NCBI GenBank assembly: GCA_003265895.1
Contig: QFBS01000004.1
Location: 1 to 57,700 of the forward strand
Direction of reading: 5' to 3'
Length of the DNA stretch: 57,700 nt
DNA from: Candidatus Marinamargulisbacteria bacterium SCGC AG-410-N11
GTDB lineage: Bacteria > Margulisbacteria > Marinamargulisbacteria > GCA-2716485 > AG-410-N11
Within the stretch, counting starts at the first letter, position 1, and each line of letters opens with the position of its first letter. The notes beneath the pieces are model-generated. The model saw only the letters and a program-made list of their open reading frames with translations, was not told where the DNA came from and made no database searches. Below, in pieces: positions 27,174-37,013 of this stretch. Both the position numbers and the translations under genes were made by a program.

Positions 27174-28934
27174 ATGATTTCAAACATCAAAAAACCTTAT
27201 TTATTTTTTAATCAAAAGTCGCCTATTCTTAGGGAAATTTTCTCGTTAATAGAGTCCAAATTAGCTCCAAATTTAACACTAATTCCATCAGGCACAATAT
27301 CTAAAACACAAGAAGAGCTACTAGACCTAACTCACTCCGTTACGCTCATAGATAATACAAAGCAAAAGCACACCGGTTTAAAGGCTCTTTTTCAATCGCT
27401 ACAATTTACTACTGGCATTTATAAATTAATATATATCTTATATGCAAAAGCACCTCTATTTTCTACCATATTAAACTTAATTGGAAAAATAATACAATCT
27501 TCAACCATATTAAAATCATTAACAACTAAAACGATTCACATAATCAATCAAAAACCTGAATCGTTTAGTATCGGCATATTTTTTGCAATAAAAATAACGG
27601 CATTTTTATTTCTTTTAAATTTCATTTATCTACTGCCTCAACTTGACGGATTATTTTACAGCAATGGCTTAACGCCTATCACAAGTACCTACAACCAATC
27701 ACTTTCAATATTTAATTTTATTACCAGCAATAGCGGTATATTTTTAATAACCGCACTAGGCATTATTTCATCCAGTTTATGGTTAATTGGAATTTTACCA
27801 TTAGTTACAGGCATAGTTAGTTGGCTAACTTGGGCCTCCTTCGTCAACATCAGCCCAACGTTTATGCAATTCCAATGGGATACATTATTAATTGAAGCAG
27901 GGCTAATAGCATTATTAACAATACCACTAACAACTCATCAATTTAAGCCACTAAAAACAACAAAAATGCTTATCCTTATATATAGGCTACTACTTTTTCG
28001 CATATTTTTAACACCTGGAATTAACATGATTTCAGACCCAAATACGATGTTAAATCTATCTCAAAAATTAATATCACAACCGTTCCCATCCAACATTAGC
28101 TGGTTAGCTTACCACCTCCCAAATAGCGCCCAAATAATTATCGGATTATTATACATTGCGATTCATATTTTAGGACCTATTGGACTATTTTTAAATCGAA
28201 AATATCGACACTTAACAGCAATCTGTCTATTTTTATTTAGCGCCTTAATGATAGTCTGCGGAAACTTAGGAATCTTTTATATCTTAACAGCAATGCTTTG
28301 CTTAACCCAATTAGATGACAAGTGGTTTTTCACACAAAAAGGTATCGAACGATACATCCCTAATAACTTTATGAACAATATCTCCTTACCCAGAATACAA
28401 CGCCTATTCTCTAATAGTGTCGTCACATTACTCATCATTGCAACACTCCCATTAATGCTAAATAATACCTCAAATTCAAAAACAATACTTCCTATCCAAT
28501 TTTTATACAATCAAAACATAATAAATAAATATCAAATTATTCCAGCCCAATTTGATAATTTTACTCATATGAATATTTATTCGAGTACCGATAGTTACAT
28601 ATGGAACCAAATCAACACAGCCTCATTAATACCAACGCTTACATCTCCATTCAAATCAAGATTAGAATTTAAGCTTTGGGAACTATGTCATCTAGGAACT
28701 ACTCCTAAATGGTTCACCCAATTTCAAGAAAAACTTATGCAAAACTCACCCGAAGTAATATCATTAATTTCTAAAAAAAATCACAATATAAAATACCTTC
28801 ATTTTCAAATTTATCAGTATACTCCTTTAGCACTTAATAACACGCCTTATAAAAACCAATGGTGGGACTTAACATCAACGTCCATTTTTAAACCTAAAAC
28901 ATCTACAACCGAAACAATCTCATTAAATCAGTAA
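27174..28934 (+). CDS. Lipase maturation factor (LMF1)-family membrane protein with degenerate DCC domain
   Basis: 586 residues. About 1-120 resembles a DCC/DUF393 thiol-oxidoreductase-like domain (LTHSVTLIDNTKQKHTGLKALF), but the usual Cys-x-x-Cys is missing at the FFNQKSP position. From about 140 come many membrane segments with LMF-family blocks: FMQFQWDTLLIEAG, LLLFRIFLTPG, a QPFPSNISWLAYHLPN element, and a LTQLDDKWF end to the membrane part. The C-terminal soluble part has the LWELCHLGTTPKWFTQF and FQIYQYTPL blocks of the family. Vertebrate LMF1 helps lipases fold in the ER; bacterial members are uncharacterised. It sits between fabI and a cyclophilin with its own promoter. Family assignment is good; function is open. 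Confidence 0.78.
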   Translation: MISNIKKPYLFFNQKSPILREIFSLIESKLAPNLTLIPSGTISKTQEELLDLTHSVTLIDNTKQKHTGLKALFQSLQFTTGIYKLIYILYAKAPLFSTILNLIGKIIQSSTILKSLTTKTIHIINQKPESFSIGIFFAIKITAFLFLLNFIYLLPQLDGLFYSNGLTPITSTYNQSLSIFNFITSNSGIFLITALGIISSSLWLIGILPLVTGIVSWLTWASFVNISPTFMQFQWDTLLIEAGLIALLTIPLTTHQFKPLKTTKMLILIYRLLLFRIFLTPGINMISDPNTMLNLSQKLISQPFPSNISWLAYHLPNSAQIIIGLLYIAIHILGPIGLFLNRKYRHLTAICLFLFSALMIVCGNLGIFYILTAMLCLTQLDDKWFFTQKGIERYIPNNFMNNISLPRIQRLFSNSVVTLLIIATLPLMLNNTSNSKTILPIQFLYNQNIINKYQIIPAQFDNFTHMNIYSSTDSYIWNQINTASLIPTLTSPFKSRLEFKLWELCHLGTTPKWFTQFQEKLMQNSPEVISLISKKNHNIKYLHFQIYQYTPLALNNTPYKNQWWDLTSTSIFKPKTSTTETISLNQ

Positions 28935-28978
28935 TTAACAGCTAATTCCTATACTAATCAGGAAAACAGAATATAACT

Positions 28979-29016
28979 GTAATTAAATAAAATATCAGTG
29001 TCTTTTATTTAATTAC
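28979..29016. terminator. AT-only inverted repeat between convergent genes
   Basis: Perfect 14-base arms GTAATTAAATAAAA (28979-28992) and its complement (29003-29016) enclose a 10-base loop. It lies between the ends of the LMF-like gene and the cyclophilin gene. It could slow or end transcription from both sides, though the stem has almost no G-C pairs. Confidence 0.45.
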
Positions 29017-29073
29017 GTCTTTATAATTGATATTAACAAATACATTAAAAAAGAGGCCTGTAAAAATTTAAAA

Positions 29074-29685
29074 TTAAGGAGTTAACCTTTCATACAATTT
29101 AACTCTCTTTACAACATCCATAGTAATAGGCTGCAATGGAACATCTGAAAATCGCTTCACTGTTCCAGTCTCTACACTTTTAATCATATCGACAACATCC
29201 ATACCACTAACAACCTCCCCAAACACAGCATATCCATAATTACTAGGACTGACATAGTTTAAAAAGTCATTATCTTTAACATTAATAAAAAACTGAGCGG
29301 TTGCCGAATGAGGGTCTCCTGTACGAGCCATGGATATAGTCCCTCTCAAATTTTTCACATTATTATTAGCTTCATTTTTAATAGGAGACATTGTTGTCTT
29401 CTGAGTCATAAGTTTAGAAAAGCCGCCACCTTGAATCATGAATCCATCAATAACCCTATGAAATATCAACCCATCATAAAATTGGCTATCAACATATTTC
29501 AAAAAATTTTGAACAGTTTTGGGTGCTCTATCTTCGTATAATTTTAGGTAAATATCACCAAAACTAGTCTCCATCTTAACAAGCTCTAATCCAATTTCCT
29601 GATATTTTGGATTTGAATAAATTGGCGAAACAAATAAGAATAAAGATATCGACAAAAAAACAAATAAACGTTTTATAAATTTCAT
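29074..29685 (-). CDS. ppiA: Exported cyclophilin-type peptidyl-prolyl isomerase
   Basis: 203 residues. A signal peptide ([20 protein letters not shown]) with a likely cleavage after SPIYS precedes a cyclophilin domain: [37 protein letters not shown] (with the catalytic Arg and the active-site Phe), and [16 protein letters not shown]. The enzyme catalyses proline isomerisation during folding of exported proteins in the periplasm. The ppiA symbol is by family and location. The ATG lies six bases after a perfect TATAAT, so the mRNA is probably leaderless. Confidence 0.93.
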   Translation of the reverse strand: MKFIKRLFVFLSISLFLFVSPIYSNPKYQEIGLELVKMETSFGDIYLKLYEDRAPKTVQNFLKYVDSQFYDGLIFHRVIDGFMIQGGGFSKLMTQKTTMSPIKNEANNNVKNLRGTISMARTGDPHSATAQFFINVKDNDFLNYVSPSNYGYAVFGEVVSGMDVVDMIKSVETGTVKRFSDVPLQPITMDVVKRVKLYERLTP

Positions 29686-30018
29686 ACAATTATTATACCT
29701 ACAATTTTAATCTAATCAAAATAAAAATAATAATAAGCAATTTAAAAAGTAAAAAAATACATTATATTAAAATCACTTTAATCAAATAAACATAACATCC
29801 CAATAAAACATCATTACCAATATAAACGATTAACAAGCACGCCTAAAAAATTAAAAGTTAACACTATTAAATAATTGAAATTATTTTGTAAAAAGTTTAA
29901 GCATTTTTTTAATCTAAAAAAACTAAACTCAAAGCTAAATAACCAGTTAAAAGATTAACCTTGAAAAAAAAAAAATTATTAGTTAGGTTATTGTTTATTA
30001 AAATAATAAAAAAATAAA
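29686..30018. other. AT-rich intergenic region before the SET-LRR gene
   Basis: 333 bases, very poor in G on the plus strand. It holds the cyclophilin promoter at its left end and TTGAAA followed by an A-tract about 55 bases before the SET-LRR ATG, a weak -35 candidate. I see no gene or stable hairpin. Confidence 0.6.
29692..29719 (-). promoter_or_regulatory. Cyclophilin promoter, apparently leaderless
   Basis: On the minus strand TTGATT (29719-29714), a 16-base spacer, TATAAT (29697-29692) and six bases to the ATG at 29685. Confidence 0.6.
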
Positions 30019-32331
30019 ATGAAACAATATAAAATAATTGCAACTAGCTCACTATTAAGCTTTTACCCAATAAGGTCAAGCCACCCTATCAACCAAATCA
30101 AAATATCTACAAATTCAAAAGGTGTAAATCCTAAATTATTTAAAGAATACGATCGTTATACTTTCTATCAAGGAGATGTAAGCGTTGGGTGGTCAACATA
30201 TGGAATCAATAAAGAAAGAGGCCTATTCGCAAAAAATTTAATCAAAACCGGCGATATCATAGGAGTTTATGGAGGAGTAATCACAAATCCAATAGAAGAA
30301 GACATTAATAATGACAAATACTTTCAAATAGGAAAAAGCCGACGAAGCATTAATGGAAACTGTCCTCAAATGGATAAATCACTTGATCAATATTCATCTA
30401 ATATCGAACTCAACAACAAATATTCCTCACAAAACTTTATGAGAGGATTTTATTGCCAAACAATTAACGACTTCTCATTTCCAGGTATCGGTAGCTTTAT
30501 AAATACCGATCTAGCCAACGAAAAAAACAATGCCACCGCCGTCAATATCGAACTTTCTCAATGTGTTACACAATCAATAAAAAACACGACTCGAAAATCA
30601 AAAAAATGGATTATATTTCAAGCGATTAAAAACATTAATCCTGGCGAAGAAATATTATACAATTATGGAAAAGATTATACAAAAAGACTTAGTAACAAAA
30701 TCTTAAATTCTAATGGATTAATAATTTATAAAGTAAACAAAAAAACAACTAAGATACCTATTATCAAGATAAAACAAGAACCGCTATCAGATACTGAAAT
30801 AAATGAGAAAAATAAAACACCTGTTACAAAAAAAAGACGAATAACCCTTAGCTCTACTCCTAAAGCTCAAAATCACAGACAGAACGATATTCTTGAAGTA
30901 GTCTCAGAAGAATCAACAAATAACGCCATAACAAGCAGCCCTCAACTAAACACTTTCCTAAAAACTTACAAACGAAATTTTCTTTACAAAAAAAGAACTC
31001 TAATCATAAAAAAATACTGTCACAATTTAAAAGATTTAATAATTTTTTTAAACCATATCAAATTAAAAATTATTGAAGATAATATTATTTTTGAAAAGTT
31101 TTGCACCTCATTAGATAGCACCCTTGATCTCATAAAAAAGATAAATACCCTAAATTCAAACACTCAACAAAAACATCCCCCAATTTCCAAATACATATTA
31201 GAAAAAATTAGAAATAAATACTGTCAATCTGGCCCAGAAATAACTCAATTTTTAAATCATACTAAATCATATAAAATAAACTTCCATTGCGATGATTATA
31301 TTACTCTATTAAATTACAAAGTAAATTCATTCAAAAAAGCAAAGGACTTTCTTAAACATCTAGAAAACAACCAACTAGCATTTAGCATCCAACTATATAA
31401 CGGAATACTAAAATCAAACGACTTCTCATTATCAGAATCCTTAAGTTTATTACGAGAACCTATTAACAAAAATAGTTTTAATTCAGACTCCATAACATTA
31501 CTCTTAAAATCTTGCGTAACTTTAACCCAAGCATTATCTATTGCAATTGAATCTGTTAAGCGAAACATATATTTATCCGAAGAAAGCCTACTTATGATGT
31601 TTAAAAAATGCAACACTCACAATGATTATATTCTCTGTTTAAATATTCAAAAAAACCGAACTAAGTTTTCATCTAAAACAAATAAAGCCATTAAGCTACT
31701 TAATACTCACAAAACTACAGAGTTATGCATTAACAACAAAAACCTTAGTAACTTTAAATTCATACTATTATGTAAAGAGTATCTAACTGAAAACACATCT
31801 CATATAAAAAAGATTCATTTACCAAATAACCACCTTTCAAGTATAGGAATTAAACAACTATCTTTTTTTAAGAATTTAGAAGATTTAGATTTAAGCAACA
31901 ATAACATTAACTCAGTTGAAAACCTAGCGCCATTAACAAAACTTCACACATTAAATCTAAGCAATAACCAATGTACAAATAAATTCGATACTTTTAACCA
32001 ATTAACCAATTTATCTACCCTAAATTTATCAAACAACAATTTATCAATTCACCACTTAAGTCATTTATCTAATTTAATTAACTTAAAGAATCTAGATATT
32101 AGCTCAAATAATATACTTAACGAAGCTACCCAAAAGCTTACACCGTTACACAAGTTAGAGTTCTTAAATATCAATAAAACAGCTATTACTATTCAAGGTA
32201 TAGAAACTCTAAAAAAACTATCTCATTTAAAAATACTAATTTTAGATAAAAATTATTTCCCTAAAATTACGCGTAAAAGTATTAACATAATATTAAATAA
32301 GGCAGCTAATCTAGAAATTTCTTATGAATAA
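30019..32331 (+). CDS. SET-domain and leucine-rich-repeat protein, candidate nuclear effector
   Basis: 770 residues. Residues about 60-220 form a SET domain: GINKERGLFAKNLIKTGDIIGVYGG, then SFINTDLANEKNNATAVNI for the N-H-like pocket and GEEILYNYG for the SAM/Tyr site. SET proteins methylate lysines. A lysine-rich linker follows with KKRRI at 271-275, nuclear-localisation-like, and IKQEP at 251-255, which fits the sumoylation consensus. The middle is helical. From about 595 to 750 there are leucine-rich repeats (LEDLDLSNNNI, LHTLNLSNNQ, LSTLNLSNNNL, LKNLDISSNN). Known precedents are SET effectors of Legionella (RomA/LegAS4). No ribosome-binding site or signal peptide. Domain calls are solid; host targeting is inference. 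Confidence 0.85.
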   Translation: MKQYKIIATSSLLSFYPIRSSHPINQIKISTNSKGVNPKLFKEYDRYTFYQGDVSVGWSTYGINKERGLFAKNLIKTGDIIGVYGGVITNPIEEDINNDKYFQIGKSRRSINGNCPQMDKSLDQYSSNIELNNKYSSQNFMRGFYCQTINDFSFPGIGSFINTDLANEKNNATAVNIELSQCVTQSIKNTTRKSKKWIIFQAIKNINPGEEILYNYGKDYTKRLSNKILNSNGLIIYKVNKKTTKIPIIKIKQEPLSDTEINEKNKTPVTKKRRITLSSTPKAQNHRQNDILEVVSEESTNNAITSSPQLNTFLKTYKRNFLYKKRTLIIKKYCHNLKDLIIFLNHIKLKIIEDNIIFEKFCTSLDSTLDLIKKINTLNSNTQQKHPPISKYILEKIRNKYCQSGPEITQFLNHTKSYKINFHCDDYITLLNYKVNSFKKAKDFLKHLENNQLAFSIQLYNGILKSNDFSLSESLSLLREPINKNSFNSDSITLLLKSCVTLTQALSIAIESVKRNIYLSEESLLMMFKKCNTHNDYILCLNIQKNRTKFSSKTNKAIKLLNTHKTTELCINNKNLSNFKFILLCKEYLTENTSHIKKIHLPNNHLSSIGIKQLSFFKNLEDLDLSNNNINSVENLAPLTKLHTLNLSNNQCTNKFDTFNQLTNLSTLNLSNNNLSIHHLSHLSNLINLKNLDISSNNILNEATQKLTPLHKLEFLNINKTAITIQGIETLKKLSHLKILILDKNYFPKITRKSINIILNKAANLEISYE

Positions 32332-32681
32332 TCTGTTTGTTTATCAAACAATAGCAAATCCTTACAAATGAAAGATATAGATTCCAAGAAATGATTGTAA
32401 ACGGGTCTATCCAACTAATTTTACTAATTAAAATTATAAATAAAGTCCCCCTTAGTTATATCTGAATTAAATATACTTAATAAATTTAGATTAGCTGACT
32501 ATAATTACACTCCCCCACAAAACTATCAAAGCTTTGAGAAAATTCTAGCAAACATACTAATTACAAAAAAAATCAACTAATAAACGATAGTATTCACTAC
32601 AATCAAAAAAAATGACATAATAAAATGATGTTAAAACAAAACCTATTCACAAACCAAGATCAACACGATCTTCCAAACTAA
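32332..32681. other. AT-rich intergenic region before the sugar kinase gene
   Basis: 350 bases. A short hairpin TTGTTT-ATC-AAACAA (32337-32351) follows the SET-LRR stop. A dyad AAGATC-AACAC-GATCTT (32656-32672) lies nine bases before the kinase ATG and could be an operator. No reading frame of interest is visible. Confidence 0.55.
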
Positions 32682-33659
32682 ATGAATACTTACTACATCA
32701 CACTAGATATCGGTGGAACAAAAATAGCATCTGGCATTATCTATAAATCAACATGTTTTAAAACTAGTCTCATAAAATATATATACAAAACCAACACCAA
32801 AAAAGGACTATCCAATATTATTAATAGTATTGTCCACCATATTCAACATTTAAGAAAGAAAGCAGCTCTAAAACACTGGCCTCTAAATTCAAATATAATC
32901 ATCGGTTGTGCAGGTAATTACTGTCCAAACATTCCCGGACTTATTCTGCCTGGAAGTGCATTTAATTTAACCGAAAAACCCAATGAATTTGATAATATCA
33001 ATTTAAAAAACTTATTAGAAAATACACTAAACAATAACGTCACTATAAACATAAAAAATGACGGCTTAACTCAATTATGTGGAGCCCTAGTCGACTTAAG
33101 CATCCAAGGTAAACTTAATCAGTCTGTTAATCAAGTCATTGGCTATATTGGCCCTGGAACAGGGCTTGGTGGCGGATTTGCAAAAATAATTCAAAACAAC
33201 CAATGGACCTTTATTACCAATTCCCAAATTTACGATATCGAATTAATCAATCCAAAAAATAATCAACCAGAAAATGCAGAAGATTTATTTTCGGGACGAG
33301 CCTTTTTTGAATCAACAAAACACACAGCAAAAGATGTTAACCAATCAACAGAAAAACTAATCAAACATACTCCAACACTTCATCAATACGGGCATCACTT
33401 AGCTTCATTAATCCAAAAAATATACAATGGTACACTCAAAAAAAGATCCACCCAGAAATGGAGCCCTCAAGAAATTCAATCAGTAAAAGGAACATCCTTG
33501 TTTGTACTTGGCGGAAGCCTTTTAACCAAACCACCATTATCATCTATTATCATTAAGAAAGCTCAAAAATTATTAAAAGAAAAACAACTTCACATCCAAC
33601 TATTTCCAATTAAAGATAGCATTGAAACTGCCTTAAAAAGTGCCTTTTATTTTTGTTAA
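32682..33659 (+). CDS. Sugar kinase of the ROK/glucokinase superfamily
   Basis: 325 residues. The actin-like ATPase fold has phosphate-1 motif LDIGGTKIASG (8-18), the catalytic aspartate probably in NIKNDG (about 124-129), and phosphate-2 loop GYIGPGTGLGGGFA. The GPGTGLG block resembles proteobacterial glucokinase, while IGGTKIA is ROK-like. The ROK zinc motif CxCGxxGCxE is absent. The substrate, a hexose or amino sugar, cannot be read from sequence. Its stop shares three bases with the convergent stop of the Lon gene (33656-33659). It could feed glycolysis or cell-wall recycling. Confidence 0.83.
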   Translation: MNTYYITLDIGGTKIASGIIYKSTCFKTSLIKYIYKTNTKKGLSNIINSIVHHIQHLRKKAALKHWPLNSNIIIGCAGNYCPNIPGLILPGSAFNLTEKPNEFDNINLKNLLENTLNNNVTINIKNDGLTQLCGALVDLSIQGKLNQSVNQVIGYIGPGTGLGGGFAKIIQNNQWTFITNSQIYDIELINPKNNQPENAEDLFSGRAFFESTKHTAKDVNQSTEKLIKHTPTLHQYGHHLASLIQKIYNGTLKKRSTQKWSPQEIQSVKGTSLFVLGGSLLTKPPLSSIIIKKAQKLLKEKQLHIQLFPIKDSIETALKSAFYFC

Positions 33660-36600
33660 GCAACCCTCTTAAGTTTAACTTTCTTTTTCTTACCACCTTT
33701 TTTTTGAACACCAAATTGAGATTTAACATGATCTGGATCTACAAATACACCTTCAATTAATTCATTAATAGTATTCACCATAACTACCTTAAAATCAGCA
33801 TCAATCAAACCAGGATCTTCTTTACATAAACGATCAAAATCATCCTTATTTTCAGCAGGAATATAAGCACATGTTATGCCAGCCAATTTTGCAGATTGTA
33901 GCTTAGCTCGTAAACCACCTATCTTGGTAATATTACCATGCAAATCAATTTCGCCAGTCATCGCAACATCTCGTTTAATTTGAGATTGAGTTAAAGACGA
34001 CAAAATACCCACAGTAATCGCACCACCTGCTGATGGGCCATCTTTAGGAACAGCTGTTTCGGTCGCATGAATATTAATTTGAATATTTGACAAATCTTTA
34101 CCCAATAAATGAGAGGCATTAGCTAACGCTACATCCATACTCTGACTCATAACGTCACCTAAACTACCTGTTTTAACAATTTTATTTCCCGACTGTTTTG
34201 TTTCAATAACCTGAAATTGAATTGGTAATAACCCCCCAGCGCCACTCATAGTCGCAAATAATCCGTTTACTTCGCCAACTCGATCTACATCTCTAATCTT
34301 TACCGGATCAATAGAAATATCCTGTAAAACTTGATCGATTAACTGACGAGAAACATTAAAGTGCGGTAAGCGAAAAGGAACCGACAACGAATACCAATTA
34401 AGATTCGTCGAATTATCACTTAAGTCTGTTAAAACATTACAATCTTGAGATAACACCCTAAGACTATTTAGTTTTTGATAAATTTTCTCAATAATTCGAC
34501 CTTGAGTTCGACTACCCGCGTCCCAAGGTAACTTCTGAAGTAAATACTGAATATTTTGTTCTGAAAATGATATATCAGAAGGTAAAAAACCCAACGATTT
34601 TTCAATTCGAGGTATTTGATAATCTAACGCAATACGAACTTTTTCTGGAATCGATTGCGGTCGCGTATAAATAACCTCCATTCGATTCAATAAAATAGGA
34701 TCGATAGCACTCGCATCATTGGCCGTTAAAAAAAACAAACACCGGCTCAAGTCGATATCAAAGCGTGGAATATACTTATCTTTCCAAGAATCATTTTGAC
34801 TAAAATCAATAAGTTGAATCAACTGCTTCGCAACAGCATCTCCTTGCGAGTTTTTACCAATCTTATCTACTTCATCTAAAAAGAAAACCACAGGCTTACC
34901 CTTTGCTTTTACCAATGAATTAACAATTTCACCGGCCTGAGATCCTTCGTAGGTATAACCATGACCTGCCAAATAACCAGAATCAGATATACCTGCCAAT
35001 GGAACTTCTGCAAAATGATACCCCAAACACTTCGAAATACCATCACGAACAAACGTTGTTTTACCTGTTCCCGGAGGACCAATAAATAAAACAGCCTTTC
35101 CTTTAGCCCCCGGATTAGTCATTAATTGAGAAACAACATCCACCATTCTCTCTTTAATATCTTGCTGACCATAGGCAACCGAATTCAAATGAGTTCGTAA
35201 CTGATCTATAAATTGTTGACGATAACTCATTGAACTAGATAAAGAAACCGGAAATAACGATTGATGATAAAACGGAAGATCTGCAATAAGCTGTAATCGT
35301 TCAAATTTCTTTTGATAACCAGAATCATCCTCTGGCATTTTTCGCAACATCTGAATTTCACGAATTAACCAACCTTTATCATCATGACTCAATTTAGGCA
35401 TCACCATAACCCGCTCTTCAATAATATCCAATGGATCACGAAATGACTGTTTAGCTACTTTGTAATCAGCGTAGGACTTAGCAGCCGTTAATTCTTGTTG
35501 ATGAGTGCTAGATAACGTATCAAAAATATCGCGCTGAGTTAACGGATCCAAATCTTGATACAAACGAACAGCCGTATCAGTATCATTTACTAACAACGCA
35601 ATATCAATCAGTTTAAATTGATCAACAATCGACTCTGATCTAAATTGCTGCAACTGCTTATCCTCTTTTTTAGACTTAAATTTAATCCATAACTTAAATG
35701 AATCATTAAGCGCCAACTCTAAGGTTTCTGTTGATTCTAATAAATAATCACGTAATGTTAACTGCTCTAAAAAAGAGTTTCTAAATGAAACCGTTGGATT
35801 TTTTATTTGAATAGGAGTAGATTTTTTCTTGCCCTTTCGTCTTTTTTTAGACAATCGATTTTCTTTATCATCATCTTTAAAGCGAGCTCTCTTTTTGACT
35901 CGTCTTGCAATTCCTGAGTCAGATTCCGAATCAGAAGAGCCAATATCCATCGGATTATAATCACTATCCGATTCATCCACATCGTCACTCGCAGAGGTTT
36001 TATCACTATCAGACGCCGATTCCTCTTCAGAAGGCTCTCTAACAATAAATATAGCATCCTCATCTGAATTAGCCTGAGCCATACTAAAAATGCTCTGCAA
36101 AATCGAAATAGCCTGACTTTTCATAACATCTTCCTGTCCAGAAGAAGCAACCCTATCATCACTGGTTTCTAATGATAAAATATAACGTCGAATCGCATCC
36201 ATATCACGCCTAAGATCATGATATAACTCTAAAGCTTGCCCATCCGATTTAAGATTGCCGCCTACAACTAACCACTTCTTTTTTTCTAAAGGAACACATA
36301 AACAAACACCATTAATTTGAGAATTTAAATCTAATTTAGATTTAAACTCATGTGGACTACGAATAAATACCTCTCTATTTTTTATCAATTTATGCTTAGA
36401 CTTCAACCCAATCTTCTTTAAAAAAGCAGATTGCTTGATAACACTAACCGATGTAGGTGTCATAACCTGATTAAAAAACAACAATTTATCTTCTGATACT
36501 TTCTGATATACATTAGCTAACTGAAAACCAACATAAAAAGCTAAAACCTGCATCAAATTATCAAAACCATTAGATTGAAAAAAATCAAAAAAACCTTGCT

Positions 36601-36859
36601 TTATATCAGCAAGCTCTGATTCTAACTGTTCACTTAATTGATAAAAAACAGATTGAGACACCGCTACTTGACGATCTAATTTCAATAATTTACTTAGAGA
36701 TCCATTAAATTCTTCATTTGAATTTAATGTCAAAATTGAAGGTTTAATTAATCGATACAAAAATGAAATTTGGCGCCTTAAAAGCTGATATTCTAAATCT
36801 AAATCATTAGCAACATCAACTGGAACCTTATAAGTAAGACTAATTATTTTTTTATGCAT
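33656..36859 (-). CDS. Lon-type ATP-dependent protease with novel N-terminal half
   Basis: 1067 residues against about 780-800 for ordinary Lon. AAA+ Walker A GPPGTGKT is at 594-601 and Walker B FFLDEVDK at 659-666. The Lon protease domain has Ser943 (PKDGPSAGG) and Lys986 (GGLRAKLQSAK), so the catalytic dyad is intact. The usual N-terminal substrate domain (LPLRD...FP motif) is absent. Instead residues 1-260 are unfamiliar. About 272-316 is an acidic Ser/Asp/Glu tract and 319-346 a basic tract (KKRRKGKKKS) resembling a bipartite nuclear-localisation signal. The C-terminus is also basic (KKGGKKKKVKLKRVA). AGGGGTG four bases before the ATG supports the start. Whether this is the only Lon of the cell or a secreted variant is unknown. 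Confidence 0.9.
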   Translation of the reverse strand: MHKKIISLTYKVPVDVANDLDLEYQLLRRQISFLYRLIKPSILTLNSNEEFNGSLSKLLKLDRQVAVSQSVFYQLSEQLESELADIKQGFFDFFQSNGFDNLMQVLAFYVGFQLANVYQKVSEDKLLFFNQVMTPTSVSVIKQSAFLKKIGLKSKHKLIKNREVFIRSPHEFKSKLDLNSQINGVCLCVPLEKKKWLVVGGNLKSDGQALELYHDLRRDMDAIRRYILSLETSDDRVASSGQEDVMKSQAISILQSIFSMAQANSDEDAIFIVREPSEEESASDSDKTSASDDVDESDSDYNPMDIGSSDSESDSGIARRVKKRARFKDDDKENRLSKKRRKGKKKSTPIQIKNPTVSFRNSFLEQLTLRDYLLESTETLELALNDSFKLWIKFKSKKEDKQLQQFRSESIVDQFKLIDIALLVNDTDTAVRLYQDLDPLTQRDIFDTLSSTHQQELTAAKSYADYKVAKQSFRDPLDIIEERVMVMPKLSHDDKGWLIREIQMLRKMPEDDSGYQKKFERLQLIADLPFYHQSLFPVSLSSSMSYRQQFIDQLRTHLNSVAYGQQDIKERMVDVVSQLMTNPGAKGKAVLFIGPPGTGKTTFVRDGISKCLGYHFAEVPLAGISDSGYLAGHGYTYEGSQAGEIVNSLVKAKGKPVVFFLDEVDKIGKNSQGDAVAKQLIQLIDFSQNDSWKDKYIPRFDIDLSRCLFFLTANDASAIDPILLNRMEVIYTRPQSIPEKVRIALDYQIPRIEKSLGFLPSDISFSEQNIQYLLQKLPWDAGSRTQGRIIEKIYQKLNSLRVLSQDCNVLTDLSDNSTNLNWYSLSVPFRLPHFNVSRQLIDQVLQDISIDPVKIRDVDRVGEVNGLFATMSGAGGLLPIQFQVIETKQSGNKIVKTGSLGDVMSQSMDVALANASHLLGKDLSNIQINIHATETAVPKDGPSAGGAITVGILSSLTQSQIKRDVAMTGEIDLHGNITKIGGLRAKLQSAKLAGITCAYIPAENKDDFDRLCKEDPGLIDADFKVVMVNTINELIEGVFVDPDHVKSQFGVQKKGGKKKKVKLKRVA

Positions 36860-36914
36860 AGAGCACCCCTTTTTATATCATTCAATACAACGAATACATA
36901 TTAAAGTCGGTTAA

Positions 36915-37008
36915 ATTAGCAATGTAGTTGACTTTAAATTTAGTACAAACATTACGTTTATACCAAAAACCCTTAACCATCCAATTTTTCATCAACTACA
37001 TTGCTAAT
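36915..37008. repeat. 17-base perfect inverted repeat upstream of lon
   Basis: Arms 36915-36931 (ATTAGCAATGTAGTTGA) and 36992-37008 are exact complements around 60 bases. They lie 56-150 bases upstream of the lon ATG. No flanking duplication is obvious. It may be a regulatory hairpin, an operator pair or a tiny MITE-like element. Confidence 0.9.
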
Positions 37009-37013
37009 CCCCC

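Noticed and set aside
36915..37008. Insertion sequence or MITE with 17-base terminal repeats
   Set aside because: No transposase, no visible target duplication and no second copy noticed in the window; kept only as an inverted repeat.
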